DNA of 64,000 bases from Symsagittifera roscoffensis (GCF_963678635.1 NC_087069.1:23547549-23611548), one strand, 5' to 3'; counted from the stretch's first letter, positions 42,026 through 54,059 are shown. The notes: generated by a model from the sequence alone, not told the origin. Program-made: numbers and translations.

Positions 42026-42104
42026 GTAAGTATGAATTAAATGAATATTACTAACTAATTAAAATATTAAAAAACTCACCATACTTTATCCATGTTTTCT
42101 TTAG
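42026..42104 (+). other. Intron-like segment just after the last stop codon
   Basis: CAG|GTAAGTAT at 42,023-42,033 is a near-perfect splice donor and TTTTCTTTAG ending at 42,104 is a good acceptor, giving a 79-nt intron three bases downstream of the TAA of the 601-aa gene. Splicing here would not change the protein but would mark processed RNA, or the acceptor could serve upstream donors. Confidence 0.5.
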
Positions 42105-43638
42105 ATTTTTAAGCTTCATCCGACAATCACCTACAAAAACCACAAGAGACAAATAAAAATCGCAAATTTCATCAAACAGATTTCAAAAATTCTATTAATC
42201 TCTTACACTTATAAATTTATAAATTTAATACCAATGCAGTAAATTCATTTATAAAATTTCCCCCACAAGCAGTAAATCTAATTATGATGAAAATTTGTAA
42301 CTTAAAATTCCCCCATAAACTAGCAGTAAATTTCCAAATTCTATGCAGTAAATTAATAAAATGCAAATGCAGTACTAACCTTTTGATATTCTCATTTATT
42401 CGCACAGAAATTCTATCCACACTCGCACAGCTCGCCCACGAAGAATTGTTTAAAATAATGAATTACAGTTTCAAGTTTTCACACTCAACAACTCTAACAT
42501 TTAATAACATGTTTCAAACTTTCCTTTAACCCGGTTGGAAAGGAATCATATACTAAACAAAACTAACCAACGCAGCTTACTAAATACCACAAATCATAGA
42601 ATAACAGCATGACTAAGAAAAGGAAACCAACGGTACCCAAACCGGATTAACCCAGTTTAAAACTGGATAATTTATTCTTTTGAAGACTATTATAAAGTCT
42701 AAGAAAGAAATAATAAAACACAAAAAAGTCGAAAGACAAACCCATACCACGAACAATATGCTTTTTGGAAAAAGGACATAACCAACAAGACATAAGAAAA
42801 ACCACAACAAACCCAACATAAAACGTTGTCACATAACAGGACCCCTCACAAAAACCGCATGAAATCATACTCCCACTCCTGGCCTAACCCACCAGGAAGG
42901 ACGTCCTGAGCATGCTCTATAGCCGGCCTAACCCACCGCGCTACATCCACGCTTTGTGACCACACCTCTATTTTTAATAAGAGCTACTCAAGTGTGAGTA
43001 ACTCTTCAAAATAACCGAACTAAAACAAAAAGCTTTTGTGAAAACAACTAACTAAAATCATAATTAAAAAATATTAAACTAATAAATGTTTTATAAAATG
43101 TAAATTACATTATGCAATACATAGATCAGAATACAACACCAAGGACGAACATCTAAAGACAAAACGACCCCACTACACTCGAGAGAGAATGGCCAACCAC
43201 AATCGATATGCCACTCACAATCACAACTCAAAGGATTTAGAGTACGACTTGACTTCGCAGAAAAGGACTTCATTGAACTAGACCAATGACCACCTCGATG
43301 TTCAAGTATACGTACAGATCCGAGTAACCAGGCATCCCCTCCACGCACAATCTCCACGCCATTCCCAAATTAGATCAGACACAAAAGAAGTTCTCCACGC
43401 AGAACAGAAAAACCTGACATAGCAAACCATTCTGAAATCAGATTTGAGTTTGTTGCAAAGACTTAGTCGTTGTCACTAGAAGACACAACGTCTTATGTCT
43501 CTAACTCCAGCTTCCTGGAACTTCTTTAACAAAGAGGAAACAGAAGAAATAAGATGTTCGCCAAACACCAACGTCCATCATCCATCCTTCGAATTGCAGA
43601 AGAACTATTCTAAAAAAACTCTGTAAAACCCGGATGGG
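42105..43638 (+). other. 3' non-coding region of the large LTR element
   Basis: About 1.5 kb without supported genes. The word GCAGTA(AAT) occurs five times between 42,234 and 42,380. GGCCTAACCCACC is repeated at 42,881-42,893 and 42,925-42,937, and the complement of the second repeat carries a sequence resembling a tRNA A box (TAGCGCGGTGG). Just before the 3' LTR the sequence ACCCGGATGGG is only a weak polypurine tract; a longer purine-rich run lies about 100 bases upstream (43,528-43,553). Confidence 0.5.
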
Positions 43639-44046
43639 TGGAACCTGATCTAAACTACATTTTATGATTGGATAATTTAGATATTTTACCAATGTAAAGT
43701 ATTTAATATTAACCAATCATGATCCATCTAACTAACAACCCACTTATTTGTAAGTGCTGAAGTTACTTGTAATTTCAGCACCAGAGAGATTTGAATTTAA
43801 CTTAGAAATTAGTTGGACTCTCCCGAGCACTTCAGCTACCGCAATAAACCAGTATACCCTAGATCTATTGAGCCTAGCAGAGACTAGTTAAACAACCTGA
43901 GACTAGATAGTATAAGAGTAAGATTAGGATCGGTATGACTAAGAAGTTGCACGAATCTATCCGGCCGAAAATAAGATAGCGTGACGAGCAGACGGTGTAC
44001 CCTATCCGAAATTACTCTATGAGTTAACCAACTCGGTCCTAACTCA
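43639..44046 (+). repeat. 3' LTR (408 bp)
   Basis: Matches the 5' LTR apart from a missing TA near 43,936. The poly(A) signal AATAAA is at 43,843-43,848. It is followed immediately by ATTG, the right target duplication. Confidence 0.95.
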
Positions 44047-44554
44047 ATTGGCTCGATTGAACTTGTTAGTTAGGTGGGAAGAGATCAAACTTAGATTTAT
44101 TGAGATCTTAGTTAGAGAACGCAAGGAAGCTCAAGGTAAGTTCAACACTAATTGGCTGAGAAGTAAAAACTTAAAAATGTGCTGTTCTTGTTTAGCTCTA
44201 TAGAATTTCTGGAGCTAATTTACGGTTTTGGTAGAAGAAGTTAGACTCTAAATTAGTTGCTGTGAGATCCAAAAAGCTATGAAGCGAAGATGAGCTTGCT
44301 AGTTGGAGTAGTAGGAACTATGCTCTATTGTGGCAGCAGGAAGCTACACCGGCAATCCTCTGACCTTGATCGACATAACCTTCGAAAAGAGATCAGTAAG
44401 TGGTGCACTGCTTTATCAAATTGTAGATGTCAAGAGACAATTTTTCGCCTTTTCCTCTTGTCTCCAGTGGGCTTCTCTGGGCGCTGCCAGCCTTCTTGAC
44501 TGCTTTTCTGCTAACCCTGGACGCCCTCGGAGAGTTTTCATTTTAGTGGTGTTG
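44047..44554. other. Right flank of the large element, nothing recognised
   Basis: About 500 bases of DNA between the LTR element and the assembly gap. A good splice-donor-like CAAG|GTAAGT occurs near 44,134, but no exon with a recognised product is visible. Confidence 0.4.
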
Positions 44555-44754
44555 NNNNNNNNNNNNNNNNNNNNNNNNNNNNNNNNNNNNNNNNNNNNNN
44601 NNNNNNNNNNNNNNNNNNNNNNNNNNNNNNNNNNNNNNNNNNNNNNNNNNNNNNNNNNNNNNNNNNNNNNNNNNNNNNNNNNNNNNNNNNNNNNNNNNNN
44701 NNNNNNNNNNNNNNNNNNNNNNNNNNNNNNNNNNNNNNNNNNNNNNNNNNNNNN
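44555..44754. other. Assembly gap of 200 N
   Basis: Exactly 200 ambiguous bases, adjoining the left end of a minisatellite block. A round number suggests a placeholder gap of unknown true size at a repeat the assembler could not resolve. Confidence 0.99.
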
Positions 44755-45560
44755 GTCGCGATTAATATAATCTTGGTCGCGCCGTTTCCCACCTCGGTCT
44801 GGAAAATCGCGCCGTCTCCGCTTTGGTCTGAAAAATTGCGCCGTCTCCGCATTGGTCTGAAAAGTCGCGCCGTCTCCTCCTTGGTCTGAAAAGTCATGCC
44901 GCCTCCGCCTTGGTAGCGAGGAATGATTTCTTGGTCGCGCGGTCTCCACCTCGGTCTGGAAAGTCGCGCCGTCTCCGCCTTGGTCTAAAAAGTCGCACCG
45001 TCTCCGCTTTGGTCTGCAAAGACGCGCCGTCTCCACCTCGGTCGCGAAAGTCTTGAAAGTGCACATTTTGATCGCTGGCCAAACGGTCGCGCCGTTGTCT
45101 TTGGAGTCGCGCCGTTTCCTGAGTCGCACCGTATCCACCATGGTCGAGAAATCCCTGAAAAACTTTTTTAAAGTCGCGCCGTCTCCATGTTGGTCTGGAA
45201 AGTCGCGCCGTCTCCATCTTGCTCTGGGAAGTCTGGGAATAGCTAGGTTTGGTCGCGCCAGTCACGCCATTTCCTCACCCGCAGGGTCGCGCCATATCCG
45301 CCTAGGTCGCGAAAGTCGCGCCTTAGTTTTTTCGTTCGCGAAAGTCTGGAAATGGCAACTCTTGGTCGCGAGAGTCTGGACATACCAAACATGAGTCGCG
45401 ATGTTTTGGTCGCGCCACCTCTGCTCCGGCGCGATAGTCGCAACGGATCATCATGGTCGCACAAGTCTGGAAATGCCATGTTTTGGTCGCCAAAGCCTGG
45501 ACATGCCCAATTTTGGTCTGGAAAGTCTGGACATGCCAAATTTTTGTCGCGAAAGTATGG
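44755..45560 (+). repeat. GTCGCGCCGTCTCC minisatellite, copy 1 (left end in gap)
   Basis: Tandem units of about 28-30 bp of the type TTGGTCTGAAAAGTCGCGCCGTCTCCGCC, becoming more degenerate and changing to GGTCGCGAAAGTCTGGACATGCC words to the right. Long frames across it on both strands (R/T-rich on the minus strand) are by-products of units whose length is near a multiple of three. Repeated at 47,657-48,620. Confidence 0.85.
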
Positions 45561-45569
45561 ACATGAGTC

Positions 45570-45840
45570 TGGGAGCTCGACCCGGGAAGACCGCTCAAAA
45601 ACCGCTCGAAAACCGCACAAATCTTGCTTGAAAAACCGTTCAAAAATCACCGCAAGAAATGAGCGGTTTTCGAGCGGTTTTTTGAGCAAGATTTGAGCGG
45701 TTTGAGCGGTTTTTCCAAAAAAAACCGCCCAAACCGCTCAAATCTTGCTGGAAAACCGCTCAAACCGCTCAAATCTTGCTGGAAAACCGCTCAAACCGCT
45801 CAAATCTTGAGCGGTTTTTGAGCGGGATCTCGACCCGGGT
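45570..45840. repeat. ACCGCTC palindromic module, copy 1
   Basis: Between two CTCGACCCGGG sites (about 45,577 and 45,830) the sequence alternates AAACCGCTCAAATCTTGCTGG words with their complements (CAAGATTTGAGCGGTTT), so large parts can fold back. Repeated at about 48,629-48,900. Confidence 0.8.
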
Positions 45841-47656
45841 TAGGCTGAGTCTCGTCGCGCAAATTTGCAGATGGTCCAGCTTCGAAATTTCTCCAATATC
45901 GTAGGTTGTCCCAGAAGTTCCATTTCGTCTATAAATGGAGTTGTTTTCATAGTTTTTGGGACATCGGTTCGAATATAATATAACATTTTAATTCAATTTT
46001 TATTATTTTTTTAGTCCTAAAATACATAATTAGTTTTTTGTTACATTTTTATTTTTTTTTGTTTAATCAACTTTAATGTCTTACATGTTATTTTCAGTTA
46101 CATTTTTTTAATAAAATTTTAGGTCTGGTTTTATTTTTTTCCATTCTCTGTGTTGGAAAATTTTTGCCTTTTAAATTCTTTTAAACATAATTTTTTATTA
46201 TATATTATTATATTTTATTCATTTGCTTCAAAAAACTAGTTTTAAAACTATGTTTTTTTTTATAAAAAAATTAACTATTTTAATTTATATTAGATAAAGG
46301 TATCTTAATGTATTTCTTTTATATTGTTATTTTTTATCTCCTAAACGTTCCAAATTTTTTTCATGGCCACAAAATTTCAGAATGCATGTGACAGATTATC
46401 AGGGTTGGCATTACCTTTGTCACGATGTTCTACCTGACTCAAGGAATATATTGATAAAAATCTGATAATTGTTTTGAAAGAAACCAGGAATGGAAAGATT
46501 TTAATCACAAAATCTATGAGCTGAGCAGATTACGTAAAAAAATATGAAACAAAATTAGTATCGAAGTCCAAAAAATTGACAAACCAAGTTTTTTCTTTGG
46601 TTACTAATCTTAATTATTTTATGTTGAAAGTTTTGTAGAGACGAGCTAGAATCAAAAAGTAGTTTGCATGACAGAGAAACAACCAAGATCAATACATCCA
46701 CCTAATTTTCAATTGAACTTGCTGGTGACAACCTACAAAATCAAAAATTTAATATAAAACGCTGCTACGTAAATAGATATATGTAGAAGAAACCCAAAAA
46801 CAAAAAACGGATTTCACCTGCACTTTGTGGGTTCATTTTACGATTTGCGGAATTCGCTGACAATCAGCGGATTTCATTTACAATTTGCCGATCCCGTATA
46901 CATTTTGCGGAATTTGCTTACACTTGCGGATTCCGCAGCAGCTTAATGTTACTATACACATGTGCTTTTAATTGTTTGTGGGTTTGACAAATTTATCCGC
47001 ATTCCGCAAACACTGTTGCGGATTCTGATTTTAAGCCTGTTTTAGAGCGATTTTGAGCGGTACGGTGTTTAAAGTTTTCGTTCAAAAAAATCAAAACAGC
47101 AAAAAATATAGAAAAATATGAGAATGTTGTTGATTCCGCGACAAATCTGATTTTGGCCCCTTGTTTTTTTCTGCTTGCAACAATAAAATCACATTGACGG
47201 GCAATTCGGGACTTCTGACAGAATGTGTGCTTTTGTAGGTTTTTTTTGTCCTGAAGACCTTGCGAGTTTATTACGGATGTTTAAAAGATAACAGGGAGAA
47301 TATTTAGCTTTGTTTGTCCTTGTACTGGAAAAAACTCGGTTGATAGTTTTTGTCTTGCATGGTTTTCCCGTTTTTGATTTACCAAATAAAGTTCATACAC
47401 TCAAGCGATGAAATCAAGGAGGTTCGGACAATATCGATTGCGCTTGACTGTACACCGCGACCAAGACTCCTTTATGTTTGGAGGCGGTTTAGTGAATTCT
47501 CAATTCAAGACGGCCATTCCTTTGAGAACAATCAAAACAGAACAATTGGAATAACACAATCAAAGACAAATATAAACTTTTGAATTCTTCAATTTTACTG
47601 GTGGATCGCTGTTAAGCTATTCGAGATGTGCGATCACTACGGTTTGAGGTTGCCCG

Positions 47657-50600
47657 AAAAGTCCGCCTTGGTCTGAAAAGTCGCGACGTCTTCACCTTGT
47701 TCTGGAAAGTAGAGCCCTCTCCGCCTTGGTCTGAAAAGTCGCGCCATCTCCACATTGGTCTGGAAAGTCGCACGGTATCCACCTCAGTCGCGATTAATAT
47801 AATCTTGGTCGCGCCGTTTCCACCTCGGTCTGGAAAATCGCGCCGTCTCCGCTTTGGTCTGAAAAATTGCGCCGTCTCCGCATTGGTCTGAAAAGTCGCG
47901 CCGTCTCCGCATTGGTCTGAAAAGTCGCGCCGTCTCCTCCTTGGTCTGAAAAGTCATGCCGCCTCCGCTTTGGTAGCGAGGAATGATTTCTTGGTCGCGC
48001 GGTCTCCACCTCGGTCTGGAAAGTCGCGCCGTCTCCGCCTTGGTCTAAAAAGTCGCACCGTCTCCGCTTTGGTCTGCAAAGACGCGCCGTCTCCACCTCG
48101 GTCGCGAAAGTCTTGAAAGTGCACATTTTGATCGCTGGCCAAACGGTCGCGCCGTTGTCTTTGGAGTCGCGCCGTTTCCTGAGTCGCACCGTATCCACCA
48201 TGGTCGAGAAATCCCTGAAAAACTTTTTTAAAGTCGCGCCGTCTCCATGTTGGTCTGGAAAGTCGCGCCGTCTCCATCTTGCTCTGGGAAGTCTGGGAAT
48301 AGCTAGGTTTGGTCGCGCCAGTCACGCCATTTCCTCACCCGCAGGGTCGCGCCATATCCGCCTAGGTCGCGAAAGTCGCGCCTTAGTTTTTCGTTCGCGA
48401 AAGTCTGGAAATGGCAACTCTTGGTCGCGAGAGTCTGGACATACCAAACATGAGTCGCGATGTTTTGGTCGCGCCACCTCTGCTCCGGCGCGATAGTCGC
48501 AACGGATCATCATGGTCGCACAAGTCTGGAAATGCCATGTTTTGGTCGCCAAAGCCTGGACATGCCCAATTTTGGTCTGGAAAGTCTGGACATGCCAAAT
48601 TTTTGTCGCGAAAGTATGGACATGAGTCTGGGAGCTCGACCCGGGAAGACCGCTCAAAAACCGCTCGAAAACCGCACAAATCTTGCTTGAAAAACCGTTC
48701 AAAAATCACCGCAAGAAATGAGCGGTTTTCGAGCGGTTTTTTGAGCAAGATTTGAGCGGTTTGAGCGGTTTTTCCAAAAAAAACCGCCCAAACCGCTCAA
48801 ATCTTGCTGGAAAACCGCTCAAACCGCTCAAATCTTGCTGGAAAACCGCTCAAACCGCTCAAATCTTGAGCGGTTTTTGAGCGGGATCTCGACCCGGGTT
48901 AGGCTGAGTCTCGTCGCGCAAATTTGCAGATGGTCCAGCTTCGAAATTTCTCCAATATCGTAGGTTGTCCCAGAAGTTCCATTTCGTCTATAAATGGAGT
49001 TGTTTTCATAGTTTTTGGGACATCGGTTCGAATATAATATAACATTTTAATTCAATTTTTATTATTTTTTTAGTCCTAAAATACATAATTAGTTTTTTGT
49101 TACATTTTTATTTTTTTTTGTTTAATCAACTTTATTGTCTTACATGTTATTTTCAGTTACATTTTTTTAATAAAATTTTAGGTCTGGTTTTATTTTTTTC
49201 CATTCTCTGTGTTGGAAAATTTTTGCCTTTTAAATTCTTTTAAACATAATTTTTTATTATATATTATTATATTTTATTCATTTGCTTCAAAAAACTAGTT
49301 TTAAAACTATGTTTTTTTTAATAAAAAAATTAACTATTTTAATTTATATTAGATAAAGGTATCTTAATGTATTTCTTTTATATTGTTATTTTTTATCTCC
49401 TAAACGTTCCAAATTTTTTTCATGGCCACAAAATTTCAGAATGCATGTGACAGATTATCAGGGTTGGCATTACCTTTGTCACGATGTTCTACCTGACTCA
49501 AGGAATATATTGATAAAAATCTGATAATTGTTTTGAAAGAAACCAGGAATGGAAAGATTTTAATCACAAAATCTATGAGCTGAGCAGATTACGTAAAAAA
49601 ATATGAAACAAAATTAGTATCGAAGTCCAAAAAATTGACAAACCAAGTTTTTTCTTTGGTTACTAATCTTAATTATTTTATGTTGAAAGTTTTGTAGAGA
49701 CGAGCTAGAATCAAAAAGTAGTTTGCATGACAGAGAAACAACCAAGATCAATACATCCACCTAATTTTCAATTGAACTTGCTGCTGACAACCTACAAAAT
49801 CAAAAATTTAATATAAAACGCTGCTACGTAAATAGATATATGTAGAAGAAACCCAAAAACAAAAAACGGATTTCACCTGCACTTTGTGGGTTCATTTTAC
49901 GATTTGCGGAATTCGCTGACAATCAGCGGATTTCATTTACAATTTGCCGATCCCGTATACATTTTGCGGAATTTGCTTACACTTGCGGATTCCGCAGCAG
50001 CTTAATGTTACTATACACATGTGCTTTTAATTGTTTGTGGGTTTGACAAATTTATCCGCATTCCGCAAACACTGTTGCGGATTCTGATTTTAAGCCTGTT
50101 TTAGAGCGATTTTGAGCGGTACGGTGTTTAAAGTTTTCGTTCAAAAAAATCAAAACAGCAAAAAATATAGAAAAATGTGAGAATGTTGTTGATTCCGCGA
50201 CAAATCTGATTTTGGCCCCTTGTTTTTTTCTGCTTGCAACAATAAAATCACATTGACGGGCAATTCGGGACTTCTGACAGAATGTGTGCTTTTGTAGGTT
50301 TTTTTTGTCCTGAAGACCTTGCGAGTTTATTACGGATGTTTAAAAGATAACAGGGAGAATATTTAGCTTTGTTTGTCCTTGTACTGGAAAAAACTCGGTT
50401 GATAGTTTTTGTCTTGCATGGTTTTCCCGTTTTTGATTTACCAAATAAAGTTCATACACTCAAGCGATGAAATCAAGGAGGTTCGGACAATATCGATTGC
50501 GCTTGACTGTACACCGCGACCAAGACTCCTTTATGTTTGGAGGCGGTTTAGTGAATTCTCAATTCAAGACGGCCATTCCTTTGAGAACAATCAAAACAGA

Positions 50601-50716
50601 ACAATTGGAATAACACAATCAAAGACAAATATAAACTTTTGAATTCTTCAATTTTACTGGTGGATCGCTGTTAAGCTATTCGAGATGTGCGATCACTACG
50701 GTTTGAGGTTGCCCGA
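47657..50716. repeat. 3.06-kb tandem unit 2
   Basis: Near-identical second copy. It starts after GTTGCCCGAA and ends with the same GTTGCCCGAA at 50,716. It has one more minisatellite unit near 47,900 and a few substitutions (for example near 49,136, 49,784 and 50,177) relative to unit 1. Confidence 0.9.
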
Positions 50717-53299
50717 ATTTTTGATCAGGGACCTTTAATCCATCCATGTATATCTGACCGGAATACACAAAAATCTCTAATTCTACTTTTCACAAACGCC
50801 AGTGTTTTCAGCTAGTCAGCTTAATTGCATCCAAAAGAGTCAATTGCGAATCAGCAGTGCTGCAAAATTGACCTACTCATTGATGACATTCCATCAGATT
50901 ACCATCATACTCGGAAAACTTCCTTTCGGGTGAAGGATTCCTCTCGTTCGATGCCAAGACTTCGGCTAATTTTGAGCGGATTTCGATTGTGATGGCGGAT
51001 TAGAAGAAGTTTTTCTACTCTAGATGCAGCCAAACTCGAAAAGTACCGCTGATGAACTGACTAGTTTGGAAAATCCAAAACAGTCGGTATTCTCAGGGGT
51101 AATTGCTCGTGTGGCGGAGTGAAATAGTAAACTGCTTTCACGGCTATTCTACTCGAAAGTAACATATTTTGAAGGCGCAACTGGTGTTTTCAGCTTCAAT
51201 TACTTGTGGGTTACAAACTGCAGGGGTCTTTGTTGCATCTGCAGGAATTCAAGACGCGAAGTTCGTGTTATAGAACTGGCTAAAGCAGGTGCGGTGACCT
51301 ACAAGGGATTTTGCCAAAACCATTGGAGTGCAATAAGGTAACCTTAAAAACGATGGTGACGGGACCTTTTCAAAATTGGTAGATATGGTAGGGTCAAACC
51401 CACTGATTAACCCACTGATTCGCAACTGAAAATTGTAGGTTGTATTTCATTTTAATTTATATTCGACGTGTAGTTGTGCTGAGCATCAGTGCCGGTAGCA
51501 ATCTGCATAAGATATCTCGAAATAAGGGGAGGTATTTAAGCCCATGCATCTTTGTTGAAGACAAACCCCCAATTTCGTCGGCGTTACTTGGAGGAACTTT
51601 ATCCACAGTGGTGATATACGGAAACATGTTTTACCCAGAAGTTCAAGTTGTCATTTCGGTTACAGTCACTCGGGTCGAATCGGTAGATTTTCCACCCAAG
51701 TTTCTGTGCAATTATCTGATGTTTCCCTGTGAGTGCTTACCGCGATAGCAAAAAAGTCAACATAGTCGGAGTACTCTTCTAATTAAGCTTCAGCTGTTTT
51801 GCTTCAACGTACTTTTTTCTTTTAACCTCGCTTTGTTTGCTTTCTTCTAACCTTTGCATAATTTTGAGCTCCTGGGACTTTAGTTCTAGTACCTGACTTG
51901 AGCATTTTTTTGTCTCTCGGCATCCTTTGTTCTCAAATTATTTAACACCACCACTTTTTCCAATGAATAGAAATCTCTGAGATCATTGTTCTTTGACCTG
52001 AAACCCTAGGCCGATAAAAGCCTTGAAGGTTTGCTTTTTTTTCAAGTCCTACAATGTTCTCAGCGTTCTGTTTTAAACCATTGTGTCATTTTGTCACCAG
52101 GCCAAACAAAAGTTCATAAAAAATTTTTCTTTATAAGTGACATATTGGGCTATTTGACATATATTTTTTTAAATAAACAGCTCTTTTCTAGAAAAAAAAA
52201 TTAAAATTTTTGGTGTAGTTCTCCACAATTATCTTTCGTTTTCTATTCTGTATGTCTTCTTCAATGTAGTCATGATCAGTGATGAGTTCAATTATGGGGT
52301 TACGCCAAAACACAAAAATTTCAGCTCTTTTTGGCCTGACTGTTAGTTCGATGTGCAAACTGTTACACTCAGACCAGGAGAGGAACGTATCAAAATTTAG
52401 TTCAATGCAAAGCGAACCAAACAAAATTTCAGCACTATAACGCAAATGAAAGACTCTACACAATCAGTAGAATAACAAGCATAATAGCTGAGACCTGTGA
52501 ACCTCAGATAGGTCCATCTGCGTATTGGCTAAAATGGGAGTACGTTGCCTAAAGAGCGCTTGTTACCTTTTATCTAATCTGTTTTTCCTATTGAATTTTG
52601 CGACAAGTGTGCCAAAGCGAAAACTTTTCAGTATCTGCGAAATATTTAGTTTTTTTTTCTAACTCATTGGGCCACGGAAAGGCCAAGAGTTGTTTCGGCC
52701 ACCTTTACCCTTAGTTTTACAAATTTGATATCAACTGCCCGGCTATATTGATGGTTTCAACACGCAAACACTTTATTTTAATCAACATTAAGAATTTCCT
52801 GAGCTCTAGCACATTGATACTACACGTTGTCACTCATTTTAGCTCGATAAAAGTTTAAGATGGCGACAAGACTATCTTCGGACAAAGATTTGAAGTTTTC
52901 GCTGTCATGAATATTAACTGAAATAATTGTGACGTCGCGCCAAATCACAATTCGACTCAAAACACTGTAGAGGTTTAAGCTGTGTACAGTCTCCCGGAGA
53001 ACAGCTGCTTTCAGGTTGAAGTTTTATGAGAGGCTACATATTTAGATGTCGATCATTTCAGTTGTTACCTATCATTATTTATATTCTTGAGAGTTTCTCA
53101 TATCACTGTTGATTATTAGCTGGTACCTGCCTCTCAGTCAATCTAGGTATGTCCAGTTGTTGACCTCTAGTTCTTTTTCTGAATTTTATGAGCTAGAATC
53201 AAGTTGAATTTAATCTTTACAATCCTACCATTTTTTCTTACCCTTGATGTGGCGCAGCCACTGGATGAAGGGGGAAAAAACCCCCTTGGAAATGTTGCG
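50717..53299. other. Stretch without recognised genes
   Basis: Unique-looking sequence. The longest frame (51,440-51,748, 102 codons) has no recognisable domain. Host non-coding DNA or very old repeats are both possible. Confidence 0.4.
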
Positions 53300-53948
53300 T
53301 TCTGGCCTCCGAACTAAGCGGAGCCACAACTACTCTGGCAACACTGAAAACTAAATCGAGGCGACTTTAACTGAAACAAAAATTATTGCACCGGGAGATT
53401 TTGCAGGAAAATCAAGGGAAGAAGGAGAAATGACACTCATCTCAAACTTGTTTTTATGTCTAGGACTTGAGAGACAGCGGACACTGCATAATCAGCACCC
53501 AGACTTGGATATGGAAACGTTCCAATACCCCAGATTTTTAGGCACTTATATAGATTTTTTCAAGAAGGAGCGAAATGAGACATACAAAAAGTAACAAATG
53601 TTGTCCAGGAATTAAAAGGAAGGGGGAGAGTTTGGTCAGAACTCAGTGGAATGGTAGCCAGATGTAATTTGTGGACTCAGGAGCGAAAATGGTGAGAGAC
53701 ATATTTATTTTTAATATGCGGAATAGGGACGCAGAGAACGAGCGGTGCCGGGAAAAAAAAACCCCGCAGGAAGACTGAAGATCTGAAGATCGCAACATCA
53801 AATGAAAAAGGAGACAAGTACGCTGAAACATTTAGAGGAAGTGTGAAGGCGGATCCAATCAGTAACATTCGTGGACCAAGGAGACGAGGAACCCGGAGGT
53901 GACGGAGACCATACCAGAATTGGGAGAGTTTGAACTCCAGATCGGACA

Positions 53949-54059
53949 TGCTATAACTGCGACCAGCCGAGCTTCACTCCAGATCACCGACAGCGATGCC
54001 CAGCAAGATAAGTCACATGCAATTTCTGCACAAAAATAGGGCATTTCGAGAAGACTTGC
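53949..54059 (+). pseudogene. Double zinc knuckle of the decayed gypsy Gag
   Basis: First finger CX2CX8HX3C from 53,949 to 53,999, then a TAA at 54,009-54,011, then CNFCTKIGHFEKTC at 54,018-54,059. Both fingers are in the same frame, so the TAA is a simple nonsense mutation. Confidence 0.8.

Larger units (their letters stand above)
25131..44046 (+). mobile_element. Complete 18.9-kb Ty3/gypsy-type LTR element with envelope-like and extra genes
   Basis: Two LTRs (25,131-25,540 and 43,639-44,046) with TGGAACC...AACTCA ends bound the element, and ATTG is duplicated on both sides (25,127-25,130 and 44,047-44,050), so it is a whole insertion. The LTRs differ only by a 2-bp indel, which means recent insertion. 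Order of contents: leader of 1.25 kb, basic 155-residue protein, 2,740-residue Gag-Pol, two tiny hydrophobic proteins, a frame lacking ATG, a 908-residue envelope-like glycoprotein, a 601-residue unknown protein, an intron-like segment and a 1.5-kb 3' non-coding region. Protease-RT-RNase H-integrase order is gypsy-type. At about 19 kb it is several times longer than ordinary gypsy elements (5-8 kb). Confidence 0.95.
44755..47656. repeat. 3.06-kb tandem unit 1 (left end truncated by gap)
   Basis: Minisatellite, palindromic module and a 1.8-kb AT-rich tail; the same order follows directly at 47,657 with offset 3,059-3,060. The tail contains palindromic GCGGAATTCGC/GCGGATTCCGC words at about 46,807-47,030. 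No gene supported. Confidence 0.85.

Noticed and set aside
44416-45141. Long minus-strand frame spanning the N gap
   Set aside because: It reads through ambiguous bases and minisatellite; not a gene.
47794-48755. Arginine-rich frames on both strands
   Set aside because: By-products of the GTCGCGCCGTCTCC minisatellite.
51440-51748. Host gene of 102 codons
   Set aside because: No recognisable domain, no supporting splice or regulatory context.
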